This document shows positions 34,379 to 43,181 of a stretch of 64,000 nucleotides of DNA, one piece after another. The stretch's first letter is position 1. Each line of letters opens with the position of its first letter. The position numbers were made by a program, and so were the translations under genes. Below the pieces are notes generated by a model. That model did no database searches. It saw only the letters and a program-made list of their open reading frames with translations, and was not told the origin of the DNA. Source of the DNA: an uncultured bacterium (GTDB taxonomy: Bacteria; Bacteroidota; Rhodothermia; Rhodothermales; Rubricoccaceae); assembly GCA_947493945.1 (NCBI GenBank), contig CANLSR010000002.1, positions 372,001-436,000 of the forward strand, written 5' to 3'.

Positions 34379-35740
34379 ATGACCTTCCCGATCTCCGGGG
34401 CCCGGCGCACTGCGCTCGCCGCCCTCGCCCTGCTCCTGGCCGCCAGCTCGGGCTGCGACCTGACCGTCTCCGACCCCAACGCCACCACCGAGGACGACGC
34501 GTTCGGCACGCGGACCGGCCTGCTCACGGCCGCCGTCGGCCTCCAGCGCCAGTACAACAGCGTCGCCTACGGCAACCTGGTCCTGACCACCGGCATCACC
34601 TCGCGCGAGCTCGCGGCCGACAACACGTTCGCCAACTTGCTCGACCTCGACGGCGGCGGGGCGGGGCTGCCGGCGGACAACGCCAACGTGACGGCCTACT
34701 TCCGCGAGATGTACCAGACCATCGCCACGGCCGACCGGATCATCGACGGCGTGCAAGCGACCGCGACCGTGGAGCCGGAGCTCGCGAGCGGCCTCCTCGC
34801 GCTCTCTGAGTTCTACAAGGCCGCCTCCATCGGCGCGCTGGCGGTCGGGTTCACCGACGCGGCGCTGGAGACCTCCGTCGACGCCCCGGCCACCTACGTC
34901 GGCCGGGTCGCCGCGCTCCAGGCGGCGGCCGACCTGCTGGAGTCGGCCGAGGGGCGGCTGACGGCGGCCCCGCCCAACGACGCGTTCACGGACATCCTCC
35001 CGAAAGACAACGACGGGACCCTCTTGTTCGACCTGCTCAACTCAGTGCGTGCCTACCGCGCCCGGTTCGCGCTGTTTGCGGGCGACCTCGACGAGGCGCT
35101 GGCGGCGGCGATGCGCGTGGACCTGGACGCGACCTCGGTGTTCGCTTACGAAGGGACGAACCCGAACCCGTTGTACCGCGCCATCTCGCCCGACTTTGGC
35201 CAGCCCAGCTTCGCCGTCCGCGACGACCTCGGCCTGGCGGATGTCGAAGGCGGCGACGGGCGGATCGACTACTTTACCGACCCCGACACGGACCCGGCCA
35301 ACGACGAGAGCGTCAACGGCTTCCCCATCGAGGTCGCGACCGGCTTCGTCGTCGGCGGCGACGCCGTGGGCCTGCCGGCCTACGTCCCGGACGAGATGCG
35401 GCTCGTCATGGCGGAGGTGTACGCCCGCCGTGGCAACGCCAGCGAGGCCGTCGCGGCCATCGACGCGGTCCGCACCGACGAGGCCGACCCGTTCGGGCTG
35501 GCGGCGGGCCTGGACGCCTACGACGGCGACACGGACCTGCAGTCGCTGCTGGACGAGATCTACTACAACCGCGCGACCGAGCTCTACCTCCAGGGCCTCC
35601 GCCTGGAGGACCAGCGCCGGCTCGATCAGGGCGCCGCGGACTCGTCCGACCCGTTCGCCCGCTCGCGCAACTTCTACCCGTTCCCGCGCCAGGAGCGGCT
35701 CGCCAACCCGGGCACGACGCCCCCGGACCCGGCCCTCTAA
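34379..35740 (+). CDS. susD: SusD/RagB-family surface lipoprotein
   Basis: 453 residues. The lipoprotein signal peptide has lipobox LAASSGC, so it is exported and lipidated by Lgt. SusD-type features are an alpha-helical TPR-like scaffold, early SDPNATTEDDAF, the region AYFREMYQTIATADRIIDG and the C-terminal EIYYNRATELYLQGLRLEDQRRL. It captures substrate above the SusC pore. Its family spans diverse ligands, so specificity is not readable. Confidence 0.95.
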   Translation: MTFPISGARRTALAALALLLAASSGCDLTVSDPNATTEDDAFGTRTGLLTAAVGLQRQYNSVAYGNLVLTTGITSRELAADNTFANLLDLDGGGAGLPADNANVTAYFREMYQTIATADRIIDGVQATATVEPELASGLLALSEFYKAASIGALAVGFTDAALETSVDAPATYVGRVAALQAAADLLESAEGRLTAAPPNDAFTDILPKDNDGTLLFDLLNSVRAYRARFALFAGDLDEALAAAMRVDLDATSVFAYEGTNPNPLYRAISPDFGQPSFAVRDDLGLADVEGGDGRIDYFTDPDTDPANDESVNGFPIEVATGFVVGGDAVGLPAYVPDEMRLVMAEVYARRGNASEAVAAIDAVRTDEADPFGLAAGLDAYDGDTDLQSLLDEIYYNRATELYLQGLRLEDQRRLDQGAADSSDPFARSRNFYPFPRQERLANPGTTPPDPAL

Positions 35741-35744
35741 CGCC

Positions 35745-36413
35745 ATGCGCACGCTCCCTGACCGGCTGGAGACGTCGTGGACCGACAACGCCGACGCCTG
35801 GACGAACGCCGTCCGCTCCGGCGCCATCGCCAGCCGCGAGGCCGGGACCGACGCGGCCGTCGTCGAGGCCGTGCTCCTCGGGCTGCCGCCGGCCGGCCGC
35901 GTCCTGGACCTGGGCTGCGGCGAGGGCTGGCTCGTCCGCGCGCTGGCGGCGCTGGGCGCCCAAGCCCGAGGCGTCGACGCGAGCGCACCGCTGGTGGAGG
36001 CCGCGCGTGAGGCCGGCGGACGGTTCGACGTGCTCCGCTACGCCGAGGCGGCCCACGACCCGATGCGCCTGGGCGGCCCCTACGACGCGGTCGTCTTCAA
36101 CTTCGCCCTCTTGGGGGACGACGTGGTCGGCGTCCTGCGCGCCGCCCGCCAGCGCCTTGAGGTTGGGGGCCGCGTGGTCGTTCAGACCGTCCACCCGGCC
36201 GCCGTCGAGCCCCCGTACCGCGACGGCTGGCGCGAGGAGACGTTCGCAGACTTTGGGACGGACTTTGCGCCGATGCCGTGGTACGCCCGGACGTTCGGGT
36301 CCTGGGTGCGCGCGCTCGCCGCCGCCGGCCTGGCGCTGGCGGACGCCGTCGAGCCGGTCCACCCCGAGACCGAGGCGCCGCTGTCGCTGGTCCTGGTGGC
36401 CGAGGCGGCCTAG
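35745..36413 (+). CDS. Class I SAM-dependent methyltransferase
   Basis: A 222-residue single Rossmann methyltransferase domain. Motif I VLDLGCGEGWLVRAL binds SAM, GARGVDAS-like acidic strand two follows, then PYDAVVFNFALLGD (motif II region) and LEVGGRVVVQTVHP (motif III). The substrate is unknown. It starts 4 bp after the susD stop and is probably cotranscribed, though a role in glycan use is not obvious. A short CCCGCTG/CAGCGGG hairpin follows at 36423-36447. Confidence 0.9.
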   Translation: MRTLPDRLETSWTDNADAWTNAVRSGAIASREAGTDAAVVEAVLLGLPPAGRVLDLGCGEGWLVRALAALGAQARGVDASAPLVEAAREAGGRFDVLRYAEAAHDPMRLGGPYDAVVFNFALLGDDVVGVLRAARQRLEVGGRVVVQTVHPAAVEPPYRDGWREETFADFGTDFAPMPWYARTFGSWVRALAAAGLALADAVEPVHPETEAPLSLVLVAEAA

Positions 36414-36469
36414 CCGGCCGGCCCCGCTGACGACGAGCGCCAGCGGGCGGCGTGGAACCTGGGCGCGGG

Positions 36470-37498
36470 TTACTCGGCGGCCTCTCCGGCGGCCGCCTCC
36501 CGCTCGGCCTCGACGAAGGTCCACAGCCGCTCCCTGAGGCGGTCGAGGCCCGTCCGGGAGACGGCCGAGATGGGGAGCACCTCGACGTCGTCCGGGAAGC
36601 CGGCGCGGACCTCGGCGGTCCAGGCGTCGGCCAGCTCCGGCCCGACGATGTCCATCTTGGTCAGGGCCACCAGGCGCGGCTTGTCCATGAGGTGCGGGCT
36701 GAATGCCCTCAGCTCGTCGATCAGCGTCTGGTAGCGCGCGCCCGGGGCCTCGGCGTCGGCGGCGACGCAGAAGAGGAGCACGGCGTTGCGCTCGACGTGC
36801 TTGAGGAACTGGTGCCCCAGCCCGCGCCCTTCGCTGGCACCCTTGATGAGGCCGGGGATGTCCGCCACCACGAACGAGCGGTAGTCGCCCAGCTGGACCA
36901 TGCCCAGGTTGGGCTCCAGCGTCGTGAACGGGTAGTCGGCGATCTTGGGCTTGGCCGCCGAGAGCGAGCTGACGAGCGTGCTCTTGCCCGCGTTGGGGAA
37001 GCCGACCAGGCCGACGTCGGCGAGCAGCTTGAGCTCGAAGACCACCTCGCGCTCCTCGCCGGCCTCGCCGGGCTGGGCGTGGCGCGGCGCCTGGTTGGTG
37101 GAGCTCTTGAAGTGCGTGTTGCCCTGGCCGCCGCGCCCGCCCTGGGCGATCACGAACCCGTCCCCCTCGTGCACCACCTCGCCCAGCACCTCGTCGGTCT
37201 CGCCGTCGCGGACGACGGTCCCGAGCGGCACCCGGAGCACGATGTCGTCCCCGGCCTTGCCCGACTTGTTGGCGCCGCCGCCGGTCTCGCCGCTGTCGGC
37301 GAAGTGGTGCCGGTTGTAGCGCAGGTCGAGCAGCGTGTACAGGCTCGGGTCGCCCTCGACCCTGACCGAGCCGCCCGCGCCGCCGTCGCCGCCGTCGGGC
37401 CCGCCGTTGGGCTCGTACTTTTCGCGCCGGAAGTGGACGCTGCCCGGCCCGCCTCGGCCGCTGCGGACGGTGACGGTAACGTAGTCGACGAACTTCAT
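36470..37498 (-). CDS. obg: Obg/CgtA ribosome-associated GTPase
   Basis: 342 residues. The glycine-rich N-terminal Obg fold (GRGGPGSVHFRREKYEPNGGPDGG) is followed by the G domain with G1 GFPNAGKSTLV, G3 DIPGLIKGAS and G4-like LTKMD. It acts in late 50S assembly and stress control. The C-terminus is short, without an extended tail. It is convergent with the methyltransferase and divergent from rnhA. Confidence 0.96.
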   Translation of the reverse strand: MKFVDYVTVTVRSGRGGPGSVHFRREKYEPNGGPDGGDGGAGGSVRVEGDPSLYTLLDLRYNRHHFADSGETGGGANKSGKAGDDIVLRVPLGTVVRDGETDEVLGEVVHEGDGFVIAQGGRGGQGNTHFKSSTNQAPRHAQPGEAGEEREVVFELKLLADVGLVGFPNAGKSTLVSSLSAAKPKIADYPFTTLEPNLGMVQLGDYRSFVVADIPGLIKGASEGRGLGHQFLKHVERNAVLLFCVAADAEAPGARYQTLIDELRAFSPHLMDKPRLVALTKMDIVGPELADAWTAEVRAGFPDDVEVLPISAVSRTGLDRLRERLWTFVEAEREAAAGEAAE

Positions 37499-37601
37499 GG
37501 CGGGCGCGGGGCGGGAGGAACACCAAGATGCGCGCTCGCCGGCCGCTGGCGCCAGTCGCCGGCGGCGAACCCTCGACGCGTTCCGCGACCGCCGGCGCCC
37601 C

Positions 37602-37609
37602 TACCTTCC
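37602..37609 (+). promoter_or_regulatory. rnhA: Candidate -7 element for rnhA
   Basis: TACCTTCC resembles TAnnTTnG and ends 22 bp before the probable ATC start. If real, the transcript begins after the only upstream ATG. Confidence 0.3.
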
Positions 37610-37631
37610 GGCCGAACTCCCCCCGTCCGAC

Positions 37632-38090
37632 ATCAAAGACGTCACGATCTACACCGACGGCGCGTGCTCCGGCAACCCCGGCCCCGGGGGCTGGGGCGCG
37701 ACGATGGTCTACGGCACGCCGCCGGACACCGTCCAGCGCGACCTCAAGGGCGCCGAGCCCGAGACCACCAACAACCGCATGGAGCTGACGGCCGCCGCGG
37801 AGGCGCTGGAGGCGCTCCGCGAGCCGTGCCGCGTCCGCGTCCACTCGGACAGCGCCTACCTCGTCAACGCCTTCAACGACCGCTGGATCGCGGGCTGGCA
37901 AAAGCGCGGCTGGCGGAAGTCGGACAAGTCGCCGGTCCTCAACCGCGACCTGTGGGAGCGGCTGGTGGCCCAGGACGAGCGGCACGAGGTCACCTGGGTC
38001 AAGGTCAAGGGCCACAGCGGCGTCCCGCTCAACGAGCACGTCGACGGGCTGGCGGTCGGCGCCATGCGGACGATGATGGCGGAGAGCTAG
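37632..38090 (+). CDS. rnhA: Ribonuclease HI
   Basis: The family core begins KDVTIYTDGACSGNPGPGGWGA and has the catalytic set: Asp in YTDG, Glu in NNRMELTAAAEAL, Asp in HSDSAYLVNAF and Asp in NEHVDGLA, plus the loop His in VKGHSG. It degrades RNA in RNA-DNA hybrids. The start is unusual. Where homologues have ATG-Lys-Asp-Val, this gene reads ATC AAA GAC GTC (37632). No ATG, GTG or TTG occurs in frame between 37500 and the core; the next is ATG 37497, which would add 45 Arg/Ala-rich residues. I place the start at ATC, giving 152 residues, close to the usual length. Confidence 0.88.
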   Translation: MKDVTIYTDGACSGNPGPGGWGATMVYGTPPDTVQRDLKGAEPETTNNRMELTAAAEALEALREPCRVRVHSDSAYLVNAFNDRWIAGWQKRGWRKSDKSPVLNRDLWERLVAQDERHEVTWVKVKGHSGVPLNEHVDGLAVGAMRTMMAES

Positions 38091-38134
38091 CGCCGGTCGG
38101 CCCGCAGAGCCGCCGGCCCATCGGCGCGCCGGCC

Positions 38135-39181
38135 CTAGTGGCCCAGCGTCATCGAGAGCACGAAGGCGATGATCGCCACGACCAAGCCCGTGAGCGCCAT
38201 CCCGATCACGGCGCCCAGCGTCGCGTTCGTCGTCACGGAGTCCTCGCGCTCGTGGAGCGGGACGAGCTCGAGCTCCCGCTGGCGGACCGCCTCGGCGTGG
38301 TCGCGCTGGCGGCGCTGGGCCAGGAGCGCCGCGTCCATCCCCAACCGGAACTCGTCGACGGCCGCCTCGGCGGCCGGGTAGAACCGCCCGTACTTGCTCC
38401 ACGGCGTCGCCCGGTCGCCGATCCGGGCGCGGACGCGCCACAGCAGCCGGCGGCCGGCGGCCGGCACGAGGCCCGGGAGGGCCACCTCGGTCGCCCGGCC
38501 GGCGTCGAGCGCCAGCACGTCGCGGTCGAACGCGGCGTGCGGCGACAGCTCCACCTCGTACCCGTCCGCCCCGGGCACGCCCGTCCACCGGAGCGCGACC
38601 GTCACGGCGTCGACCACCTCGCCGCCCAGCGGCGCCAGCGGGCGCGGCGGCCCCGCGTCGGCGTCGGGGAGGTCGGTGCGGGCGGGCGGCCCGAAGCCGG
38701 GGACCGCCGACCAGTCGACGTCGGAGGCGCCGTCGAGGGCCTCGCCCTCCGCGAAGGGCCAGACCGGGTCCGGCGGCGCCTCGGGGATCGCCTTCGTGCC
38801 CCGGCGCCGGGCCTCGCGGTCCGTCGCCCCCCGATGGTCGTCGGCCTCGGCCTGGAGCTGCTGCGCCACCTCGACGTCGGCCGGCGTGCCGGCCCGGAAG
38901 GCGGACGGGGCGCTCCACGCGCCGCCGGACCGGCGGACCCACCACAGCAGGTCGCCCGGAGGCAGCGCCTCGGCCAGCGTGGCCTCGGTCGAGGGCAGCC
39001 CGTCGAGCTCGACGATCGGGGCGCCGGGCGCGGACGCGGCGGCGATGCGCACGTCGAACGCGGCGGGGCCGGGCGGCGCCGCCCAGCGGAACGTGGCGGC
39101 GTCGAGCGTGACGACGGCGCCGTCGACGGGCGACTGGGGCGTGGGCGCGGCGGCGGCAGCGGCGGAGACGGGCTTAGGCAT
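38135..39181 (-). CDS. Tail-anchored protein with two fibronectin-like domains, 348 aa
   Basis: Not a named family. Two beta-sandwich repeats are seen: PQSPVDGAVVTLDAATFRWAAPPGP...DVRIAAAS, and PLAPLGGEVVDAVTVALRWTGVPGADGYEVELSP. Each has the W-x-x-x-P-G-A pattern of Fn3-like domains. A charged helix (LLAQRRQRDHAEAVRQRELELVPLHE) leads to one C-terminal membrane helix (LGAVIGMALTGLVVAIIAFVLSM). It overlaps the ccoS stop by 8 bp and so belongs to the oxidase-assembly operon; a scaffold or oxidase-associated role is possible. Confidence 0.8.
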   Translation of the reverse strand: MPKPVSAAAAAAPTPQSPVDGAVVTLDAATFRWAAPPGPAAFDVRIAAASAPGAPIVELDGLPSTEATLAEALPPGDLLWWVRRSGGAWSAPSAFRAGTPADVEVAQQLQAEADDHRGATDREARRRGTKAIPEAPPDPVWPFAEGEALDGASDVDWSAVPGFGPPARTDLPDADAGPPRPLAPLGGEVVDAVTVALRWTGVPGADGYEVELSPHAAFDRDVLALDAGRATEVALPGLVPAAGRRLLWRVRARIGDRATPWSKYGRFYPAAEAAVDEFRLGMDAALLAQRRQRDHAEAVRQRELELVPLHEREDSVTTNATLGAVIGMALTGLVVAIIAFVLSMTLGH

Positions 39182-39368
39182 CGGAATTGGGAGAGAGGGA
39201 GTCCCCGCCGGAGCGGGGCGGCGGGTCGGAGTCGTCGTCCAGGAGCACGCGGAGCGCGGGCGTCTCGACGTCGTCGAACTGGCCGTCGCGCACGGCCCAG
39301 CGGAAGGCGGCCACGCCGCACAGCGCGAGCGCGAGCGCGAGGGGGACCAGGATGTAGAGGACGTTCAC
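39174..39368 (-). CDS. ccoS: cbb3 oxidase assembly protein CcoS
   Basis: 64 residues from GTG 39366-39368, which overlaps the ccoI stop (GTGA). One membrane helix (VLYILVPLALALALCGVAAFRWAV) is followed by RDGQFDDVETPALRVLLDDD, the hallmark of the CcoS/FixS family (helix then G-Q-F/Y-D-D-x-x-x-P). It is needed for cofactor insertion into cbb3 oxidase. It follows ccoI as usual. Confidence 0.93.
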   Translation of the reverse strand: MNVLYILVPLALALALCGVAAFRWAVRDGQFDDVETPALRVLLDDDSDPPPRSGGDSLSPNSDA

Positions 39369-41854
39369 GGCGTTTGGGAGCGGTCGGCCCGGCGGAACGA
39401 CGGCTGGGCGAGGGCCAGCCCGACCACGGCCAGCGACGAGAGGGGCATGGCGGCGGCGGCCACCAGCGGCGTCACCAGCCCGGCCACGGCCGCGGCGGCG
39501 CCGACGGCGTTGTAGCCGAGCGAGAGCCAGAGCAGGCGGCGGACCGTCCGCATGGCCTGGCCCGCGCCGTCGATGGCGTCGGTCAGAGGCGCCACGCCGC
39601 GGCGGGTCAGGAACAGGTCGGCGGCGACCAGGGCGGCCGTGGTGCCCCCGCCGACGGCCGCGCCCACGTCCGCCTGGCGGAGCGCGGCGGCGTCGTTGAC
39701 GCCGTCGCCGACCATGAGCACGACGGCGCCCTGGTCCTGGAGCGCGGCGACGGCGTCGCGCTTGGCCTCGGGCGAGACGCCGCCCCGGGCGCACCGGATG
39801 CCCAGCTGGCGGGCGACGGCGGCGACGGTCGAGGCGTGGTCGCCGGACAACACGTGGACGGCCTTCCCTTCGGCCTGAAGACGCGCCACGAGCGCCCCGG
39901 CCTCGGGCCGGAGCCGGTCGCCCACGCCCAGCACGGCCGCCGGCACGCCGTCGACGGCGACCGCGACGGGCGTCTGCCCCGCCTGGGCCCACGCCTCCAG
40001 CGCCGACCGCCAGCGCGGCGGGAGCGCGGCCGACTCCCCCTCGACCCACTCCGCGCGCCCGACGACCACGGCGGCGTCTCCGACGGTGCCCCGGATGCCC
40101 TGGCCCGCGACGGCCTCGATGTCGGCGACGGGGGCCTCCAGCACGCCGCGCGCGCGGACGAGCGCCTGGGCGACCGGATGCGTCGCGTGCGCGTCCAAGG
40201 CGGCGGCCAGGTCGAGCGCGGCCTCGCTGCCCAGCCACTCGGCCAGCTCCATCCGGCCCTCGGTCAGCGTGCCCGTCTTGTCGAGCACGACCGTGTCCAC
40301 CTCGGTCAGCCGCTGCACCGCGCCGTCCGACTTGACGAAGATGCCGGCGCGGGCGGCGCGGCCCGACGCCACGGCCAGCGCGAGGGGCGTCGCCATGCCC
40401 AGCGCGCACGGGCACGTGATGACCAACAGCGCCGCGACGTGGGCCGGCATCTGGGCCGGGTCGAGCCACAGCCACAGGCTGGCGGTGAAGGCCGCCAGGG
40501 CCAGGACGGCCAGCACGAACAGGCCGCCGATGCGGTCGGCCCAGAGTACGACCGGCGCGCGGGCGGCGTCGCCCTGTTCCACCCAGGCCAGCAGCCGCCC
40601 CACGCGTGTCGCCTCGCCCACAGCCGTCGCGCGAATTCTGATGGGTGAGGCCAGGTTGGTGGTGCCGGCCTCGACGGCGTCGCCGACGGCCACGGCCTCG
40701 GGCCGGGCCTCGCCCGTCAGCGCGGCCCGGTCCAGGCGGCTCTCGCCCAGCGCCACCACGCCGTCGACGGGCAGGACCTCGCCGGCCGGCACCTCGACGA
40801 GGTCGTCTATGGCCAAGTCGTCCACCTCCACCACGCCGACCGCGCCGTCGGCCTCGACGCGCCGGGCCACGCGCGGGACGAGGGCCAGCAGCCGCTCGCT
40901 CGCCTCGCCCGCCAGCCGGCGGCTGCGGAGCTGGAGCCACCGCGCGGTCAGCAACGCTGCGATGAGCACGGCGACGGAGTCGAACCAGACCTCCCCCCTG
41001 CCCGTCACCGTCGCCCAGGCGCTCTGGCCGGCGCCGACGGCGATGCCCAGCGCGATCGGCGTGTCGAGGTGGAGATGCCGCACCGAGCGCGCGGCCCACG
41101 CGGCCCGCACCGACGCCCAGGCGCGGCGGAAAAACGGCGCCGCGCCGTAGCCGACGGCCGGGACGGTGAGCGCCAAGCTGAACCACCGGGCCGCCGTCGC
41201 GAGCGGCGCGGACGGGTCGGCGTCGAGGCCGCTGTACAGGGCGAACGCCACCAGCATGATGTTGCCGGCCAGCGCCCAGGCCACGCCCATCCGCACCAGC
41301 AGCGACCGCTCGGCGGCCGTCGCCTGCCCCGCGTCGGGACGCGACGGCCGGACGGCGTACCCGAAGCGCGACAACCACTTGCCGACGTCGCTTAAGGCAA
41401 CACGCTGGGGGTCGAACGTCAGCGTCAGCCGGGCGCGGGGCAGGTCCAGCCGGGCCCCGGCGACGCCGTCTAGCTCGTGGGGCAGCCGCTCGACCAGCCA
41501 CACGCACGCCGCGCAGTGGACGCCGTCCACGAACAGGTCCACCTCGCGCCCGCCGGCCACCTCGCGCGTCGAGGCGTCCAGGAACGCGGGCCGGTCGAGC
41601 TCGGCGAGCGCCAGCGCCTCGGGCGACTGGGGCCGCGCCGACCGCGTCGAGGGCGAGAGCCCGCGCAGCCGGTCGAACGTGGCGCCCAGGCCCGCCTCCG
41701 CCAGCGCGTCGCGCACGACGGCGCAGCCGGTGCAGCAGCACGGCTCGCCGCTGGCGGTCGGGACCGGCCGCCGGCCGACGGGCAGCCCGCAGTGAGCGCA
41801 CGGCGTCTCGGGGGCGGCCGCCCGCACGTCGGGGGGGGGCGCGAGCGTGGTCAC
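39365..41854 (-). CDS. ccoI: Copper-translocating P-type ATPase CcoI (FixI)
   Basis: 829 residues from GTG 41852-41854. The N-terminus has a Cys-rich stretch (CAHCGLP...CCCTGCAVV) found in FixI proteins and one metal-binding domain with HCAAC near residue 115. The transmembrane CPC motif is in TCPCALGMATPLAL near 480. DKTGTLTEG near 523 is the phosphorylation site, THPVAQALV is the HP motif and GDGVNDAAAL the hinge. It delivers copper for cbb3 oxidase. It is coupled by overlaps to genes on both sides. Confidence 0.95.
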   Translation of the reverse strand: MTTLAPPPDVRAAAPETPCAHCGLPVGRRPVPTASGEPCCCTGCAVVRDALAEAGLGATFDRLRGLSPSTRSARPQSPEALALAELDRPAFLDASTREVAGGREVDLFVDGVHCAACVWLVERLPHELDGVAGARLDLPRARLTLTFDPQRVALSDVGKWLSRFGYAVRPSRPDAGQATAAERSLLVRMGVAWALAGNIMLVAFALYSGLDADPSAPLATAARWFSLALTVPAVGYGAAPFFRRAWASVRAAWAARSVRHLHLDTPIALGIAVGAGQSAWATVTGRGEVWFDSVAVLIAALLTARWLQLRSRRLAGEASERLLALVPRVARRVEADGAVGVVEVDDLAIDDLVEVPAGEVLPVDGVVALGESRLDRAALTGEARPEAVAVGDAVEAGTTNLASPIRIRATAVGEATRVGRLLAWVEQGDAARAPVVLWADRIGGLFVLAVLALAAFTASLWLWLDPAQMPAHVAALLVITCPCALGMATPLALAVASGRAARAGIFVKSDGAVQRLTEVDTVVLDKTGTLTEGRMELAEWLGSEAALDLAAALDAHATHPVAQALVRARGVLEAPVADIEAVAGQGIRGTVGDAAVVVGRAEWVEGESAALPPRWRSALEAWAQAGQTPVAVAVDGVPAAVLGVGDRLRPEAGALVARLQAEGKAVHVLSGDHASTVAAVARQLGIRCARGGVSPEAKRDAVAALQDQGAVVLMVGDGVNDAAALRQADVGAAVGGGTTAALVAADLFLTRRGVAPLTDAIDGAGQAMRTVRRLLWLSLGYNAVGAAAAVAGLVTPLVAAAAMPLSSLAVVGLALAQPSFRRADRSQTP

Positions 41855-42033
41855 GGCGCGGGCGCGGTCTCGACGGCGACCTCGGGCGCGGGCCGCGCCC
41901 CGCCGTCGGACCTCGCGGCGACGACCGTCACGGCGACCATCGTGACGGTGACGGCGAGCAGGAACACGACGAACGCGGGCCACGCGATGTGGCTCGGGAT
42001 CAGCGGCGGCGGGCGGTCGGGGTCGGGCGTCAT
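41851..42033 (-). CDS. Tiny single-pass membrane protein, 60 aa
   Basis: MTPDPDRPPPLIPSH, then one helix (IAWPAFVVFLLAVTVTMVAVTVVAA) and a short acidic tail. It overlaps ccoI downstream and the next tiny gene upstream by 4 bp each. In other cbb3 clusters ccoH sits here; this protein has the helix but is far shorter than CcoH and lacks its extracytoplasmic domain, so it may be a reduced CcoH-like factor (inference). Confidence 0.7.
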   Translation of the reverse strand: MTPDPDRPPPLIPSHIAWPAFVVFLLAVTVTMVAVTVVAARSDGGARPAPEVAVETAPAP

Positions 42034-42269
42034 GGCGAGGGCAAGAGGAGCCGGATGGCGACGGGCGGCGCGTCTCCCAGCGCGAGTGCGGCGGCCGGCG
42101 CGACGTCGACGTCGGCGGGGGGCGGCGTGTCCATCTCGTCGGTCTGGCGGACGCACTTGGCCAGCAGGCCGCACGAGGCCAGCACGACGAGCACCGCCAG
42201 GCAGCCGGCGGCCAGGTTCCGCGGCCGCGCCGGGCCGCGCGTGCGAACGCGCTGGTCGTCGGGCGTCAT
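42030..42269 (-). CDS. Small membrane protein, 79 aa
   Basis: MTPDDQRVRTRG, a helix (LAAGCLAVLVVLASCGLLAKCV), then a Pro/Ala/Asp-rich tail. It starts with the same MTP-D- leader and helix layout as the next small protein, suggesting a duplication. It overlaps the universal stress gene by 4 bp. No known family. Confidence 0.65.
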   Translation of the reverse strand: MTPDDQRVRTRGPARPRNLAAGCLAVLVVLASCGLLAKCVRQTDEMDTPPPADVDVAPAAALALGDAPPVAIRLLLPSP

Positions 42270-43177
42270 GGGTCTTCGATGGGCGTCGCGCCGCGGACCA
42301 CCAGGACGGGGCACGGCGCACGTCGGAGCGTCCGCTCGGCCACGCTGCCCAGCGCGACGTGGGCCAGGCCGGTCAGGCCGCGCGTCGCCATCACGACCAG
42401 GCCCGCCCGCCGCTCCCGCGCCACGTCGACGATCGCGACGTGAGCGGCGCCCAGCTGAGTCCGCGTCTCGACGTCGACGTCGAGGCCTTCGGCCAGGGCA
42501 CGGAGCTGGGCGTTGGAGCCGTCCACGAGCGCCGACGCGTCGTAGGCCACCGGCCCGACCACGTCGCTGTAGAACGTGGGCACCGGGGCCACCGGCTCGA
42601 CCACGTGCAGCAGCTCGACCGGGGCGCCGTAGAGGCCCGCCATGCGGGCGGCCCAGTCCAGCGTCTCGGCGGTGTGGTCCGAAAAGTCGACCGGCACGAG
42701 GACGGGCGCGTCGGGGCCCGGGGCCGTCCGCGCCGACGCGTTGGGGACGACGAGGACCGGGCACGGCGCGCGGCGGACCACCTCCTCGGCCACGCTCCCG
42801 ATCAGCAGGCGCCGGACGCCCCGCCGCCCGTGCGTCCCCACGACCACGAGCCCCGCGTCCAGCTCGTCGCGCTGGCGGAGGATGGCGTCGGCGGCGTACT
42901 CGCCCCGCCGGACGACGCCTTCGGGGCCGACGACGGCCACCGCGTCGGGGCCGCCCAAGGCGTCCTCGGCGAACTCCCGCAGCCGCTGCTGGAGGGCCAC
43001 GTCGGGCTTGCTGGGCGTGGGCGTGGCGCCGGCCGGGGAGCGGAACAGCGGGTCGACGTAGAGCAGGACCAGGCGGGCGTGGAAGCGCTCCGCCAGGTCG
43101 GCCGCGCGGACGAGCGCCGACTGGGAGCCCTCCGAAAAGTCGAGGGCGCACAGGATGGGGGTCGCGGCGTGGGGCAT
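42266..43177 (-). CDS. Universal stress protein, two UspA domains
   Basis: 303 residues. Two tandem UspA folds are seen: PILCALDFSEGSQSALVRAADLA...GTHGRRGVRRLLIGSVAEEVVRRAPCPVLVV, and VLVPVDFSDHTAETLDWAARMA...ATRGLTGLAHVALGSVAERTLRRAPCPVLVV. Both carry the G-x-x-G-(9)-G-S ATP-binding pattern. It is embedded between ccoG and ccoI, so it is probably induced with the low-oxygen oxidase. Confidence 0.94.
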   Translation of the reverse strand: MPHAATPILCALDFSEGSQSALVRAADLAERFHARLVLLYVDPLFRSPAGATPTPSKPDVALQQRLREFAEDALGGPDAVAVVGPEGVVRRGEYAADAILRQRDELDAGLVVVGTHGRRGVRRLLIGSVAEEVVRRAPCPVLVVPNASARTAPGPDAPVLVPVDFSDHTAETLDWAARMAGLYGAPVELLHVVEPVAPVPTFYSDVVGPVAYDASALVDGSNAQLRALAEGLDVDVETRTQLGAAHVAIVDVARERRAGLVVMATRGLTGLAHVALGSVAERTLRRAPCPVLVVRGATPIEDP

Positions 43178-43181
43178 GGCG

